A stretch of 44,161 nucleotides of DNA, from contig JAGOSP010000007.1 in NCBI GenBank assembly GCA_018062205.1, forward strand, positions 1-44,161, written 5' to 3'. The notes under the pieces are model-generated. The model was given only the letters and a program-made list of their open reading frames with translations, was not told the origin of the DNA and did not search any database. Position numbers and translations under genes: made by a program. Numbering within the stretch: the stretch's first letter is position 1; every line of letters starts with the position of its first letter. This stretch comes from Candidatus Moraniibacteriota bacterium (GTDB lineage: Bacteria > Patescibacteriota > Minisyncoccia > Moranbacterales > UBA1568). Below, one piece after another: positions 7,107-14,211 of this stretch.

Positions 7107-7946
7107 CTATTTTTGCGATAGGAGCCTTTCGAGTCTCCGTATCTTGATTTTCACCAACCGCTGCACAGGAGAAAGTTTCAAAACCTGCTTATAACACTCC
7201 TTCGCATCCTGTATGCTTCCTCTTTCCATATAAAAATCACCCAGAGACTCATACGCTGTATAATCTTTTGGATTCCTTGCAATGCGAGCGATGAGCTCCT
7301 CTTCTGCTGGGCGATCGAGTGTCTTTCGCTTTGGTTTTTCTGATTGTACCACTCGCTCAATCGGCGCTGGTTTTGCTGAAATAAAAACGGGAGTATCAAC
7401 AATATCAGCCTCTTCTTTCTCTTCTTTTTGACGGCGGCGAAGTGGAACCGCGACATTAAAACTTGGTGATTCTTTTTCAGAAGGAAGAGTACCTTCGGGA
7501 ATATATTCCAAACGAGCATTATCTTCCGACACATCAATCGACTGAGCATTCGTTGCACTCTTTTTGTCCCCTCCAAAATTTTTCTGATACGAATCATCCG
7601 ATTGATTCTGATCGCCATCTTCTGAAAACGAAATTTTTTCTTGGGCTGCGATCTCTATTTCCTGCTGTCGTATATCAGATAATTTTCTCTTTTCCTTTAC
7701 GGACTGCAAAAACACATGAATTCCATTGTACACACGAAGAGAAAGTAATTTAAACCGCTGTGCTAATTTTTCGACCACACGTAAAGAAAAGATTTTCACG
7801 CGAAGACGCAAAGCACTTTCCTGAGTATCGTTCATTGCATCAACCTGATCTGCCACTCCTGGATCAGCACCACGACGAGACAAATACCACACAATAAAAA
7901 CGAAACAGGCGACAACAACTATCGGTGGAGCAATAAGATGCCACAT
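7107..7946 (-). CDS. Membrane-anchored TPR protein
   Basis: 279 residues. One N-terminal transmembrane helix (about 3-23, LIAPPIVVVACFVFIVWYL) is followed by a long charged, probably flexible region (about 25-205) rich in Glu/Lys/Gln. The C-terminus (about 212-279) holds tetratricopeptide-like helices: PKDYTAYESLGDFYMERG and IQDAKECYKQVLKLSP. TPRs bind partner proteins, so a membrane-tethered scaffold is the best guess. It is the third gene of the reverse rpsB-tsf unit, 49 nt after tsf. No SD or terminator is evident. No enzymatic motif is seen. Confidence 0.75.
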   Translation of the reverse strand: MWHLIAPPIVVVACFVFIVWYLSRRGADPGVADQVDAMNDTQESALRLRVKIFSLRVVEKLAQRFKLLSLRVYNGIHVFLQSVKEKRKLSDIRQQEIEIAAQEKISFSEDGDQNQSDDSYQKNFGGDKKSATNAQSIDVSEDNARLEYIPEGTLPSEKESPSFNVAVPLRRRQKEEKEEADIVDTPVFISAKPAPIERVVQSEKPKRKTLDRPAEEELIARIARNPKDYTAYESLGDFYMERGSIQDAKECYKQVLKLSPVQRLVKIKIRRLERLLSQK

Positions 7947-7995
7947 GAGATCAAACAGAAACAGTTACAAAATAAATACTTTTTTAGAACAACCC

Positions 7996-8580
7996 CTAGA
8001 TTTCATACCGGACAAAACCTCCAACCTGAATATTCTCACCTATCTTATGGATTTTTTCTGTAATCAAATCTCCTACGGTTTTCTCTTGGTCCTTCACAAA
8101 ACTCTGAGAGATAAGGGCTGATTCTTCACGGAATTTTTTCTCTTTCCCGGCCAAAATCTTCGCGACGAGCTCCTCTGGCTTTCCTTCGGTTTTCAGTTGT
8201 TCTCGCCAAATTTCATGCTCATGAGCGACGACATCATCTCCGACTTCTTCAGGTTTAATACATGTTGGAGCAAGCGCTGCAATATGCATAGCCAAATCAT
8301 GAGCAAGCGACTGAAATTCATCGTTTCGCGCGACAAAATCCGTCTCACAATACATCTTTAAGAGCACACCGACACGTCCATTTCCGTGCACATACGACAC
8401 AACTGTTCCTTCGTGCGTTTCTCGTTCACCCTTTTTGAGAGCTTTATCCTGACCACGCTTCCGGAGAATATCGATTGCCTTGGCTTCGTCACCTTTTGCT
8501 TCGTCAAGTGCTTTTTTGACATCTACAATACCAGCACCAGTTCGTTCCCGTAAACCCTTAATAAGTTCAATTTGGCTCAT
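7996..8580 (-). CDS. tsf: Elongation factor Ts
   Basis: 194 residues from the chosen start MSQIELIKGL. It has the N-terminal UBA-like EF-Tu binding module (RERTGAGIVDVKKALDEAKGD), the TDFVARN signature at about residues 79-85 that inserts into EF-Tu, and the core dimerisation subdomain, ending ENIQVGGFVRYEI. EF-Ts regenerates EF-Tu-GTP. It is shorter than the E. coli protein (283), as in many lineages with only one core repeat. An ATG two codons upstream (MYM) is possible; the same ATGTATATGA start context occurs in rpsB. It follows rpsB by about 50 nt, the classic rpsB-tsf order. Confidence 0.96.
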   Translation of the reverse strand: MSQIELIKGLRERTGAGIVDVKKALDEAKGDEAKAIDILRKRGQDKALKKGERETHEGTVVSYVHGNGRVGVLLKMYCETDFVARNDEFQSLAHDLAMHIAALAPTCIKPEEVGDDVVAHEHEIWREQLKTEGKPEELVAKILAGKEKKFREESALISQSFVKDQEKTVGDLITEKIHKIGENIQVGGFVRYEI

Positions 8581-8632
8581 ATACATTCTTTTTTGATATT
8601 TTAACACTACAGACTACAGACAAAACAGCTGA

Positions 8633-9442
8633 CTACTTTCCCCCTTTTGCCTGCAAGACTCCCTTCCCTATGGCGCCAAGGAGTACGCGGAGCGATGAAA
8701 CAGCGTCATCATTCCCCGGAATAGGATAATCAACAAAAGATGGATCTGCATTTGAATCAACAATGCCGACAATCGGTACTTGCAGCTTGCGAGCTTCATG
8801 CAATACAATATCTGCTTCGCGCGTATCTGCAATCACAATCGCTCCTGGAATCATTTCCATGCGCTTGATCCCACCCATGCGTTTTTCAAGTCGTTCTACT
8901 TCTTCTGATTTCTTTGCTTGTTCAAATTTCGTGTACTTCTTAAACTCACCACGTGCCATTTTTTCTTCTGTTTCGTACAAATATTTCGCACGGCCCTTAA
9001 TGTGGGAGAAATTCGTCAAAGTACCGCCAAGCCAACGATCGATAACGTATGGCATACCAATACGCTCAGCCAAAGACCGCACGGTGTCGTGTGTTTGCTT
9101 TTTAATACCAACAAACAATACTGGCTTGCCACTTTTCACAACATCCGCAAGGAACGAAGAAGCAGCACTTAATTTTGTGACCGTTTGTTCAAGATCAAGA
9201 ATGTTAATATTCTTTCGAGTTGTAAAAATATACTCGTCCATTTTTGGATGACGACGCGACTTCAGGTGACCAAAATGTACCCCTGCCTTCAACAAGCCTT
9301 CGAGAGTGCTGTCGAGTGTATCAAAATCAAAATCAGCGAAATAAGCGACCTCATGAGCTGCTTTGCCCTGAGGAATTACTGCTGCTGATGCTGCGTCTAC
9401 TCCTGCCGTTTCCGGCACGATAGCGGTTTCTGTCATATACAT
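8633..9442 (-). CDS. rpsB: Ribosomal protein uS2
   Basis: 269 residues. The S2 core runs from about residue 45: GLLKAGVHFGHLKSRRHPKM, then RKNINILDLEQT, PVLFVGIKKQ, YVIDRWLGGTLTNFSHI, and PGAIVIADTREADIVLHEA with the final GNDDAVSSLRVLLGAI. An N-terminal extension of about 40 residues precedes the core, unlike E. coli S2. uS2 binds the 30S head-body junction. The start is MYMTETAIVP with upstream AAGGAAAC as SD; the second ATG (9436) is an alternative. A promoter lies at 9598-9625, leaving a leader of about 150 nt. Confidence 0.97.
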   Translation of the reverse strand: MYMTETAIVPETAGVDAASAAVIPQGKAAHEVAYFADFDFDTLDSTLEGLLKAGVHFGHLKSRRHPKMDEYIFTTRKNINILDLEQTVTKLSAASSFLADVVKSGKPVLFVGIKKQTHDTVRSLAERIGMPYVIDRWLGGTLTNFSHIKGRAKYLYETEEKMARGEFKKYTKFEQAKKSEEVERLEKRMGGIKRMEMIPGAIVIADTREADIVLHEARKLQVPIVGIVDSNADPSFVDYPIPGNDDAVSSLRVLLGAIGKGVLQAKGGK

Positions 9443-9597
9443 GTTTCCTTATTAATTACTTCCGTTTCTCTTTAAAAAACGACTGGCTAGCGCCCGACGC
9501 ATTCTCTCTGGAATACGAATAATAAGCGAGGAATAAGCCTTGAGTCTCGAAAAACGTGCTGATATTACCGTTTATTTCACGGAAAAACATCGCTCGA

Positions 9598-9625
9598 AGT
9601 ATAGCAAATCCGCGCCTCTTGTCAA
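9598..9625 (-). promoter_or_regulatory. Promoter of rpsB-tsf
   Basis: Reverse strand: -35 TTGACA (9620-9625), 16-nt spacer, -10 TATACT (9598-9603). It yields a leader of roughly 150 nt (9443-9590) with CCGT...ACGG pairing, long enough for S2-dependent feedback control as known for rpsB in other bacteria. Confidence 0.8.
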
Positions 9626-9701
9626 TTCTTCTTCCTTCTGCTAGGATGTTTGCACGCTCCTCTGAGCTCATGTTTTTTGTTACTCACCATACAATGATGC
9701 T

Positions 9702-9980
9702 ATGAAAACTGGTATTCACCCAACTTACAACGAAAAAGCAACCATTACTTGTGCCTGCGGCGCTGTTTTGACAACCGGATCGGTACTCGATGCTACTTCC
9801 ATTGATATTTGCTCGCAATGCCACCCTTTTTACACCGGTAAGAAGAAATTTATTGATGCCACTGGTCGTGTTGAACGCTTCAAAAAACTGGCTGTGCTTT
9901 CCCAGGCCAAAGCAGGAGCTCTTCAGCCCAAAAAAACTCGTGCCTCAAAAAAAGATGGCGTAGATGACAACAAGGCATAG
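9702..9980 (+). CDS. rpmE: Ribosomal protein bL31, zinc-binding type
   Basis: 92 residues: [20 protein letters not shown] start, then [24 protein letters not shown]. Four cysteines (CAC pair region and CxxC at about 35-38) form the zinc ribbon of the C+ type, usually the non-stress paralogue. It sits in the large-subunit central protuberance. A basic tail of about 20 residues ([10 protein letters not shown]) extends beyond the usual length. A TACAAT -10-like box at 9690-9695 would place the transcript start on the ATG, i.e. a leaderless mRNA; there is no SD. Confidence 0.96.
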   Translation: MKTGIHPTYNEKATITCACGAVLTTGSVLDATSIDICSQCHPFYTGKKKFIDATGRVERFKKLAVLSQAKAGALQPKKTRASKKDGVDDNKA

Positions 9981-10078
9981 GTACCGCAAAACGACTCAGG
10001 ATTCACTATGATATATACACTCTATTTCATTTCCTGAAAATTCCTTTTTCTTCGGGATTTCGAAATACAAGATATCCG

Positions 10079-10100
10079 AAACCCCGCTCTGGGGTTTTTG
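10079..10100 (+). terminator. Terminator of rpmE
   Basis: AAACCCC-GCTCT-GGGGTTT hairpin followed by TTTTTG, about 100 nt after the rpmE stop. Confidence 0.85.
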
Positions 10101-10114
10101 CTTTTTCCAAGCCA

Positions 10115-10123
10115 TGCTATAGT
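10115..10123 (+). promoter_or_regulatory. Extended -10 promoter of prfA-prmC
   Basis: TGCTATAGT: an extended -10 (TG at 10115-10116, TATAGT at 10118-10123) without a clear -35. The start would be about 10130, 20 nt before the ATG. The same TGCTATA(C/G)T form occurs upstream of the gene at 17528. Confidence 0.55.
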
Positions 10124-10151
10124 CATTTGAGAGAATGTTAGCAGAACTGTT

Positions 10152-11255
10152 ATGAATATTCATATTCTCATTACCGATATCGAAACCGAGTACGCCTCAC
10201 TTGAGACTAGTTTAAATACGCCTGAAATTACCGCAGATCCAAAACAACTCATGGCACTTGGACGTCGAAAAGCAGAACTTGATATGCTTATGACACCGAT
10301 CAATGAGCTTAAAGTTCTCGAGAAAAATATGCGGGGAAATGCAGAGATTACCCAAGATACCGATTCCGACCCCGAACTGAAAGATCTGGCTTTCGAAGAA
10401 AATGCCCTTCTTGCTCAAAGAAAAGATGCTCTCGAAAAACACCTTCATCATCTTCTTCTCCCAAAAGATCCCAGTGACGAGAAAGATATCATCGTAGAAA
10501 TACGGGCTGGCGCAGGCGGAGACGAATCAAGTCTTTTTGCAACAGAGCTGTTTCGTATGTATGCACGCTATGCAGAACGACTCGGATGGAAAACAACTCT
10601 TCTCCATTCCAATCAAACCGAAGTTGGCGGCTTTAAAGAAGCAGTTTTTGAAATAACCAGGGGCCAAAGCGAGTATCCTGTTTATTCTAAACTCAAATAT
10701 GAATCTGGCGTTCATCGCGTTCAACGCGTCCCGGAAACTGAAAAAGTTGGCCGAATCCATACTTCGACTGCTACCGTCGCCGTTCTTCCGCAAGTTGAAG
10801 AAGTGGATATTAGCATTAATCTTAGCGATGTTCGCGTAGATACATTTTGTTCCTCTGGCCCAGGCGGGCAATCCGTCAATACTACCTACAGTGCTGTCCG
10901 TCTTACTCATATCCCAACGGGACTGGTTGTTTCCTGCCAAGATGAAAAATCCCAAATAAAAAACAAAGATAAGGCCATGAAGGTTCTCCGCTCGCGTCTT
11001 TTCCAGCTCGAAGAAGACAAGCGCAACAAAGAACTTGGTGATGCAAGAAGAAGTCAGATTGGAACAGGCGATCGTAGCGAAAAAATTCGTACCTATAATT
11101 ATCCACAAGATCGGATTACGGATCATCGGATTAAACTTTCTCTAAGTAATGTTCCGTCAATTCTTGCGGGAAATATAGATCCTATTATCAAAGCGCTTGA
11201 GGAAGAAGATATGCGACTCAAACTTGAAGCTGCCGAAAAACGCGCCCTCTCATGA
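10152..11255 (+). CDS. prfA: Peptide chain release factor 1
   Basis: 367 residues, usual RF1 length. Domain 1 is helical. The tripeptide anticodon is PET in [14 protein letters not shown] (PxT type, so UAA/UAG-specific RF1). The GGQ motif is in [17 protein letters not shown] and triggers peptidyl-tRNA hydrolysis; its Gln is the methylation target of PrmC, whose gene follows with a 4-bp ATGA overlap. The C-terminus has the [16 protein letters not shown]-type signature. No SD precedes the ATG. The TGA stop of this very gene shows that UGA terminates here, so an RF2 gene is expected elsewhere. Confidence 0.97.
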   Translation: MNIHILITDIETEYASLETSLNTPEITADPKQLMALGRRKAELDMLMTPINELKVLEKNMRGNAEITQDTDSDPELKDLAFEENALLAQRKDALEKHLHHLLLPKDPSDEKDIIVEIRAGAGGDESSLFATELFRMYARYAERLGWKTTLLHSNQTEVGGFKEAVFEITRGQSEYPVYSKLKYESGVHRVQRVPETEKVGRIHTSTATVAVLPQVEEVDISINLSDVRVDTFCSSGPGGQSVNTTYSAVRLTHIPTGLVVSCQDEKSQIKNKDKAMKVLRSRLFQLEEDKRNKELGDARRSQIGTGDRSEKIRTYNYPQDRITDHRIKLSLSNVPSILAGNIDPIIKALEEEDMRLKLEAAEKRALS

Positions 11256-12157
11256 AACATTCAAAAAAAAGCATCCTCACGCTTCGCCCATCCTCAGTTT
11301 CACCAGAGGATTTTTTCTTACTTCTTTCTTTTGTTTCCAAAAAATCAAAAGAATATCTCATCGCTCATCCCGAACATCTTTTTTCAGAAATGATTCATCG
11401 CAAACTCGCTGCTCTTGTACAGAGAAGAAAAAATCATGAACCAATTGCATTCATCACTGGGCAAAAAGAATTTTACGGTTTCAATTTCTCAGTAAACTCA
11501 ACAACGCTCATTCCTCGACCGGAAACAGAATTAATTGTAGAATCTGTACTCGAAAATATCTCTCATCAAATAATACCTTCTTCCTACCAGACTGAGAAAA
11601 AATTTCTCACACTTATCGATATTGGAACTGGGAGTGGGAATATTCTTCTTGCTCTTCTCAAAACGCTCGAAAAAAAAATGCCCCTTCTTTCACTCTCTTG
11701 TTTCGGTCTTGATATTTCAAGTGGAGCCATAACGCTTGCACGAAAAAACGCTCGGGCACTTCAGCTTCATACACCTGTACGTTTTTTGCAGAGCGATCTT
11801 CTTCAATCTCTCCCCGCTCAAACGATAGAGCAATCTACTCATTTGTATATTCTTGCCAATCTTCCCTATCTTTCTGAAAAAATTTATGAAAAATGCCCTC
11901 CAGATGTAAAAAACTACGAACCATTTTCCGCTCTCGTGAGCGATACAAGAGGATGCGCTCATATAGAAAGACTCCTTCAAAAAATAGCATCCTTCCATTC
12001 TGCGTCCCCCCATCTTTCATGGGATATATGGCTTGAAATAAGCCCAGAACAAAAGACATTTCTTACAAAAAAAATACGAGACATCCTCCCTACAGCACGA
12101 TTTGAATTTCAAAAAGATCTCGCTAAAAAGTATCGGTTCATACACATTGCGATTTGA
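11252..12157 (+). CDS. prmC: Release factor glutamine methyltransferase (PrmC/HemK)
   Basis: 301 residues. An N-terminal helical domain (about 1-85) includes the [13 protein letters not shown] linker and the LIPRPETE motif. The Rossmann methyltransferase has the SAM-binding motif [15 protein letters not shown] at about residues 125-139. The catalytic NPPY motif reads NLPY ([10 protein letters not shown]); NLPY still supplies the Asn and Tyr used for the Gln side chain. Ends with a TGA. It N5-methylates the GGQ glutamine of RF1/RF2, consistent with the overlap with prfA. Terminator at 12220-12258. Confidence 0.95.
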   Translation: MKHSKKSILTLRPSSVSPEDFFLLLSFVSKKSKEYLIAHPEHLFSEMIHRKLAALVQRRKNHEPIAFITGQKEFYGFNFSVNSTTLIPRPETELIVESVLENISHQIIPSSYQTEKKFLTLIDIGTGSGNILLALLKTLEKKMPLLSLSCFGLDISSGAITLARKNARALQLHTPVRFLQSDLLQSLPAQTIEQSTHLYILANLPYLSEKIYEKCPPDVKNYEPFSALVSDTRGCAHIERLLQKIASFHSASPHLSWDIWLEISPEQKTFLTKKIRDILPTARFEFQKDLAKKYRFIHIAI

Positions 12158-12219
12158 ACAAAATATCTCATACGCAAAAAATTTTAGATTATTCTTTCTC
12201 TCAATTCTTTCCCTAAACG

Positions 12220-12258
12220 ACAAAATCCCCTCGTCGAAACGATGGGATTTTGTTTTTC
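12220..12258 (+). terminator. Terminator of prfA-prmC
   Basis: Stem ACAAAATCCC/GGGATTTTGT with an inner TCGT-CGAA-ACGA hairpin, followed by TTTTTC. On the opposite strand a weaker T-rich tail could also stop the convergent small gene. Confidence 0.85.
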
Positions 12259-12281
12259 TTTTGGTATTGAATACAGAAAGA

Positions 12282-12389
12282 CTACTGTCGCTTCTTTGCG
12301 GTCTTCTTTACTGCCTTCTTTACCGCCTTCTTTACCGCCTTCTTCACGGTCTTCTTTACGGCCTTCTTTGCTGTTTTCTTGGCTGCCAT
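12282..12389 (-). CDS. 35-residue lysine-repeat histone H1-like DNA-binding protein
   Basis: The short reverse frame begins MAAKKTAKKAVKKTVKKAV and continues as KKAV/KKTV repeats to KKTAKKRQ, with TAG at 12282. Nearly every third and fourth residue is lysine. This matches the tail-like (S/T/A)-K-K-A repeats of bacterial H1-like proteins (Hc1, AlgP C-terminus), which bind DNA without sequence preference. A textbook SD (GGAGGTGAAC) lies 8 nt before the ATG, and a promoter at 12513-12540. It is convergent with prmC. Frames on the other strand here (Leu/Tyr/Gly repeats) are shadows of this repeat. A role in nucleoid packing is inferred from composition. Confidence 0.85.
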   Translation of the reverse strand: MAAKKTAKKAVKKTVKKAVKKAVKKAVKKTAKKRQ

Positions 12390-12512
12390 AATGTTCACCT
12401 CCTTCCATATATCACTGTGCCACATGATTGAACCATGACACAGAAACTGGTTAGGCACACAACACTTTTTTTATTGTTGTTTGTGCAAGCACGAAATCCT
12501 TCATGCAAATTC
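12390..12512 (-). other. Long leader of the lysine-repeat gene
   Basis: About 117 nt between the predicted start and the ATG. It can form ACAACA...TGTTGT and TGTG-CATG...CATG-CACA hairpins before the SD. No ORF of note. Confidence 0.4.
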
Positions 12513-12540
12513 ATTATAATATTAATTCACAAAAAAACAA
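12513..12540 (-). promoter_or_regulatory. Promoter of the lysine-repeat gene
   Basis: Reverse strand: -10 TATAAT (12513-12518), 16-nt spacer, -35 TTGTTT (12535-12540). Confidence 0.6.
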
Positions 12541-12872
12541 AGTATTTTTTATCTCTGTCAAGAATAATTCGTATATAAAAAATATATTTACACGCTTAAA
12601 AAAATATATACAAACTTACATAAAAAATTTCTTCATTTCATTACAATGAATATCACTTTTTTACATCACAAAAATTCAGTAGAAAATCTTTTTAAATATT
12701 CTCTCCAAAAAAAATGGATCAAAAGAAATAAATGGTATACCAAAAAATATCTTCTGAAAAACTTCTCACCGAAACCAGCACAGATCTTCTCTTGTGTATC
12801 AATTCTCTATTATTTCAAAGAAAAATAGCAAAAAAACCTTCGTGTTAGCCATAAAGATGCTATTTTGTCCAG
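12541..12872. other. Very AT-rich intergenic region
   Basis: Runs of A/T without a supported gene. An open frame from 12646 (60 codons, Lys/Asn/Phe-rich) lacks SD and codon signal and is probably chance. The stretch separates the divergent promoters of the lysine-repeat gene and the gene at 13023. Confidence 0.5.
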
Positions 12873-12901
12873 TTGACATCCCCGGGACAGAAATCTACTA
12901 T
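12873..12901 (+). promoter_or_regulatory. Promoter of the gene at 13023
   Basis: -35 TTGACA (12873-12878), 17-nt spacer, -10 TACTAT (12896-12901); start near 12909. Confidence 0.7.
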
Positions 12902-12908
12902 ACAAGGA

Positions 12909-13022
12909 AGGGGGGTCGATTGGCTCCTATCCAGACTATCTGGATTCCCAGAGCCGCCAGTCGCTTCAACGCAAGCAGTCACTTAAAAAAGATAATACTA
13001 GAAAGAGAGGTGAACAATCATT
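12909..13022 (+). promoter_or_regulatory. Structured 5' leader with nested hairpin
   Basis: Roughly 114 nt. Positions 12922-12955 form a nested hairpin: outer GGCTC/GAGCC and inner perfect ATCCAGA/TCTGGAT with a 3-nt loop. An AGAGAGGTGAAC SD precedes the ATG. No known riboswitch class is recognised. Confidence 0.5.
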
Positions 13023-13622
13023 ATGAACGAATCACCAAACAGAGATGAGGATGATCCGCTTTTTGAGGAAACGTCTTCCAATGAAGTCGGTACCTGGCTT
13101 CAAGAAAATCTTCGCGTTATCGTTAGTGTATTTATCGTTGGAGCAATCGCTCTTGGTATCTATTCTTACTCACAGCGCACGGAAACAGTTTCCACAGATG
13201 ATGTTGATTCAGAAATATCCGAAACAACCACTGACAGCACCGACACATCCGCATCGGATGATACCGATGCTTCCATGGAAGAGAAAAAGACTACTCCTGA
13301 AGTCCCAACCGAAATGTCACGTGAAACTGAAGATTCTTTCGTTGAAACAGCTGTTGCTGGAGAAGGATCTACCCATCTTGCACGTCGAGCGCTTGCGAAT
13401 TCTCTCGAAAAAGATCCAGATTCATCACTCACATCAGAACATAAGATTTACATCGAAGACTATCTCCGAAAACACGTCGAACAGAAACAGATTCACGCCG
13501 GTACATCCATTGAGTTTTCAAAAAGTTTGATTAATGAGGCTATCTCAAAATCAAAAACACTCAACGGTCACCAATTAGACAATCTGAAGAAATATTCCGC
13601 TCGTGTCACAGCTTATCGTTAA
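13023..13622 (+). CDS. Membrane-anchored protein with C-terminal LysM-like module
   Basis: 199 residues. A cytoplasmic acidic N-terminus (1-28) precedes one transmembrane helix (about 32-48, VIVSVFIVGAIALGIYSY). A Ser/Thr/Asp-rich linker (50-105) precedes a C-terminal module (about 108-195): GEGSTHLARRAL, then LTSEHKIYIEDYLRKH, then IHAGTSIEFSKSLI and a final helix. This has the LysM-like logic of a G-[ED]-x-[STW] start and an 'I-x-x-G' loop, but with an inserted helical pair; a related module is in the 1184-residue protein at 23377. It probably binds peptidoglycan or a partner outside the membrane. Own promoter, leader and terminator. Confidence 0.75.
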   Translation: MNESPNRDEDDPLFEETSSNEVGTWLQENLRVIVSVFIVGAIALGIYSYSQRTETVSTDDVDSEISETTTDSTDTSASDDTDASMEEKKTTPEVPTEMSRETEDSFVETAVAGEGSTHLARRALANSLEKDPDSSLTSEHKIYIEDYLRKHVEQKQIHAGTSIEFSKSLINEAISKSKTLNGHQLDNLKKYSARVTAYR

Positions 13623-13665
13623 ACATCTGTTTTTCAGTTCTTTCTTGTCCTTTCTGTTTTTTTAA

Positions 13666-13699
13666 GCAAAACCCCGGGAAATCCCGGGGTTTTGCTTTT
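13666..13699. terminator. Bidirectional terminator
   Basis: 13-bp perfect stem GCAAAACCCCGGG/CCCGGGGTTTTGC (13666-13678 with 13683-13695), 4-nt loop, with CTTTT after it on the forward strand and a TTTTGCTTAAA tail on the reverse strand. It separates two convergent genes. Confidence 0.9.
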
Positions 13700-13733
13700 A
13701 CCAAAGTACACTAGGCACGCTCAATCTAAAAAA

Positions 13734-14201
13734 TTAGTACTCATATCGAACTACTTCTCCTATACGGAAAATATTTATATCATCAGCGTTGACTTCGAGT
13801 ACTCGATTTGACTCTTCTTTCGATCGAAAAACTCTTTCTGATAAAGGAAGGAGGTTTTGCTCAACGCCAACAATAACATCATTTTTGAGCCAAATAATAT
13901 CAATTGGAAAACGAACATCTTTCATCCAAAAAGCCCAATACCTTTCTTCGGGAAAGATAAACAGTAAAGCGCAACGATGACAAAAGGATTTACGGCCACC
14001 GAGTCCCCTAGTCTGCTCTTCTTCTGTATCTGCCACCTCAAGAGAATAGCGCGTATTTCCAATAAGGACACTCCGGGGATACAACGCCAGATGAGTAAAT
14101 TTTACCCACAAAAAGAAAAGGCCCAAAACAAAAACGAATCCTATTAATAACAATACCAATTTCCATTTTTTAAAAAATACATTTCTCCTGCTTTTATCCA
14201 T
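13734..14201 (-). CDS. DUF192 family protein, membrane-anchored
   Basis: 155 residues. A transmembrane helix at about 14-33 (LVLLLIGFVFVLGLFFLWV) precedes a DUF192 domain (about 45-155): ADTEEEQTRGLGGRKSF, LLFIFPEERYWAFWMKDVRFPIDIIWL, then GVEQN. The FWMK and P(I/L)DI(I/V)(F/W) motifs define the family. Its function is unknown; it is usually exported and often lies near envelope genes. Two extra cysteines (HRC region, residues about 79-83) are unusual. Last gene of the reverse operon, 10 nt after the WecA-like gene. Confidence 0.85.
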   Translation of the reverse strand: MDKSRRNVFFKKWKLVLLLIGFVFVLGLFFLWVKFTHLALYPRSVLIGNTRYSLEVADTEEEQTRGLGGRKSFCHRCALLFIFPEERYWAFWMKDVRFPIDIIWLKNDVIVGVEQNLLPLSERVFRSKEESNRVLEVNADDINIFRIGEVVRYEY

Positions 14202-14211
14202 AAAAAATATC

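Noticed and set aside
9456-9671. 71-codon reverse frame over the rpsB leader
   Set aside because: It starts upstream of the rpsB promoter, lacks an SD and resembles no protein; the region is better explained as promoter plus leader.
12102-12431. Leu/Tyr/Gly-repeat forward frame and Glu/Gly/Lys-repeat reverse frame
   Set aside because: Both are other-frame readings of the KKAV-repeat gene at 12282-12389.
12646-12828. 60-codon forward frame in the AT-rich gap
   Set aside because: No SD, extreme AT content and no recognisable motif; likely chance.
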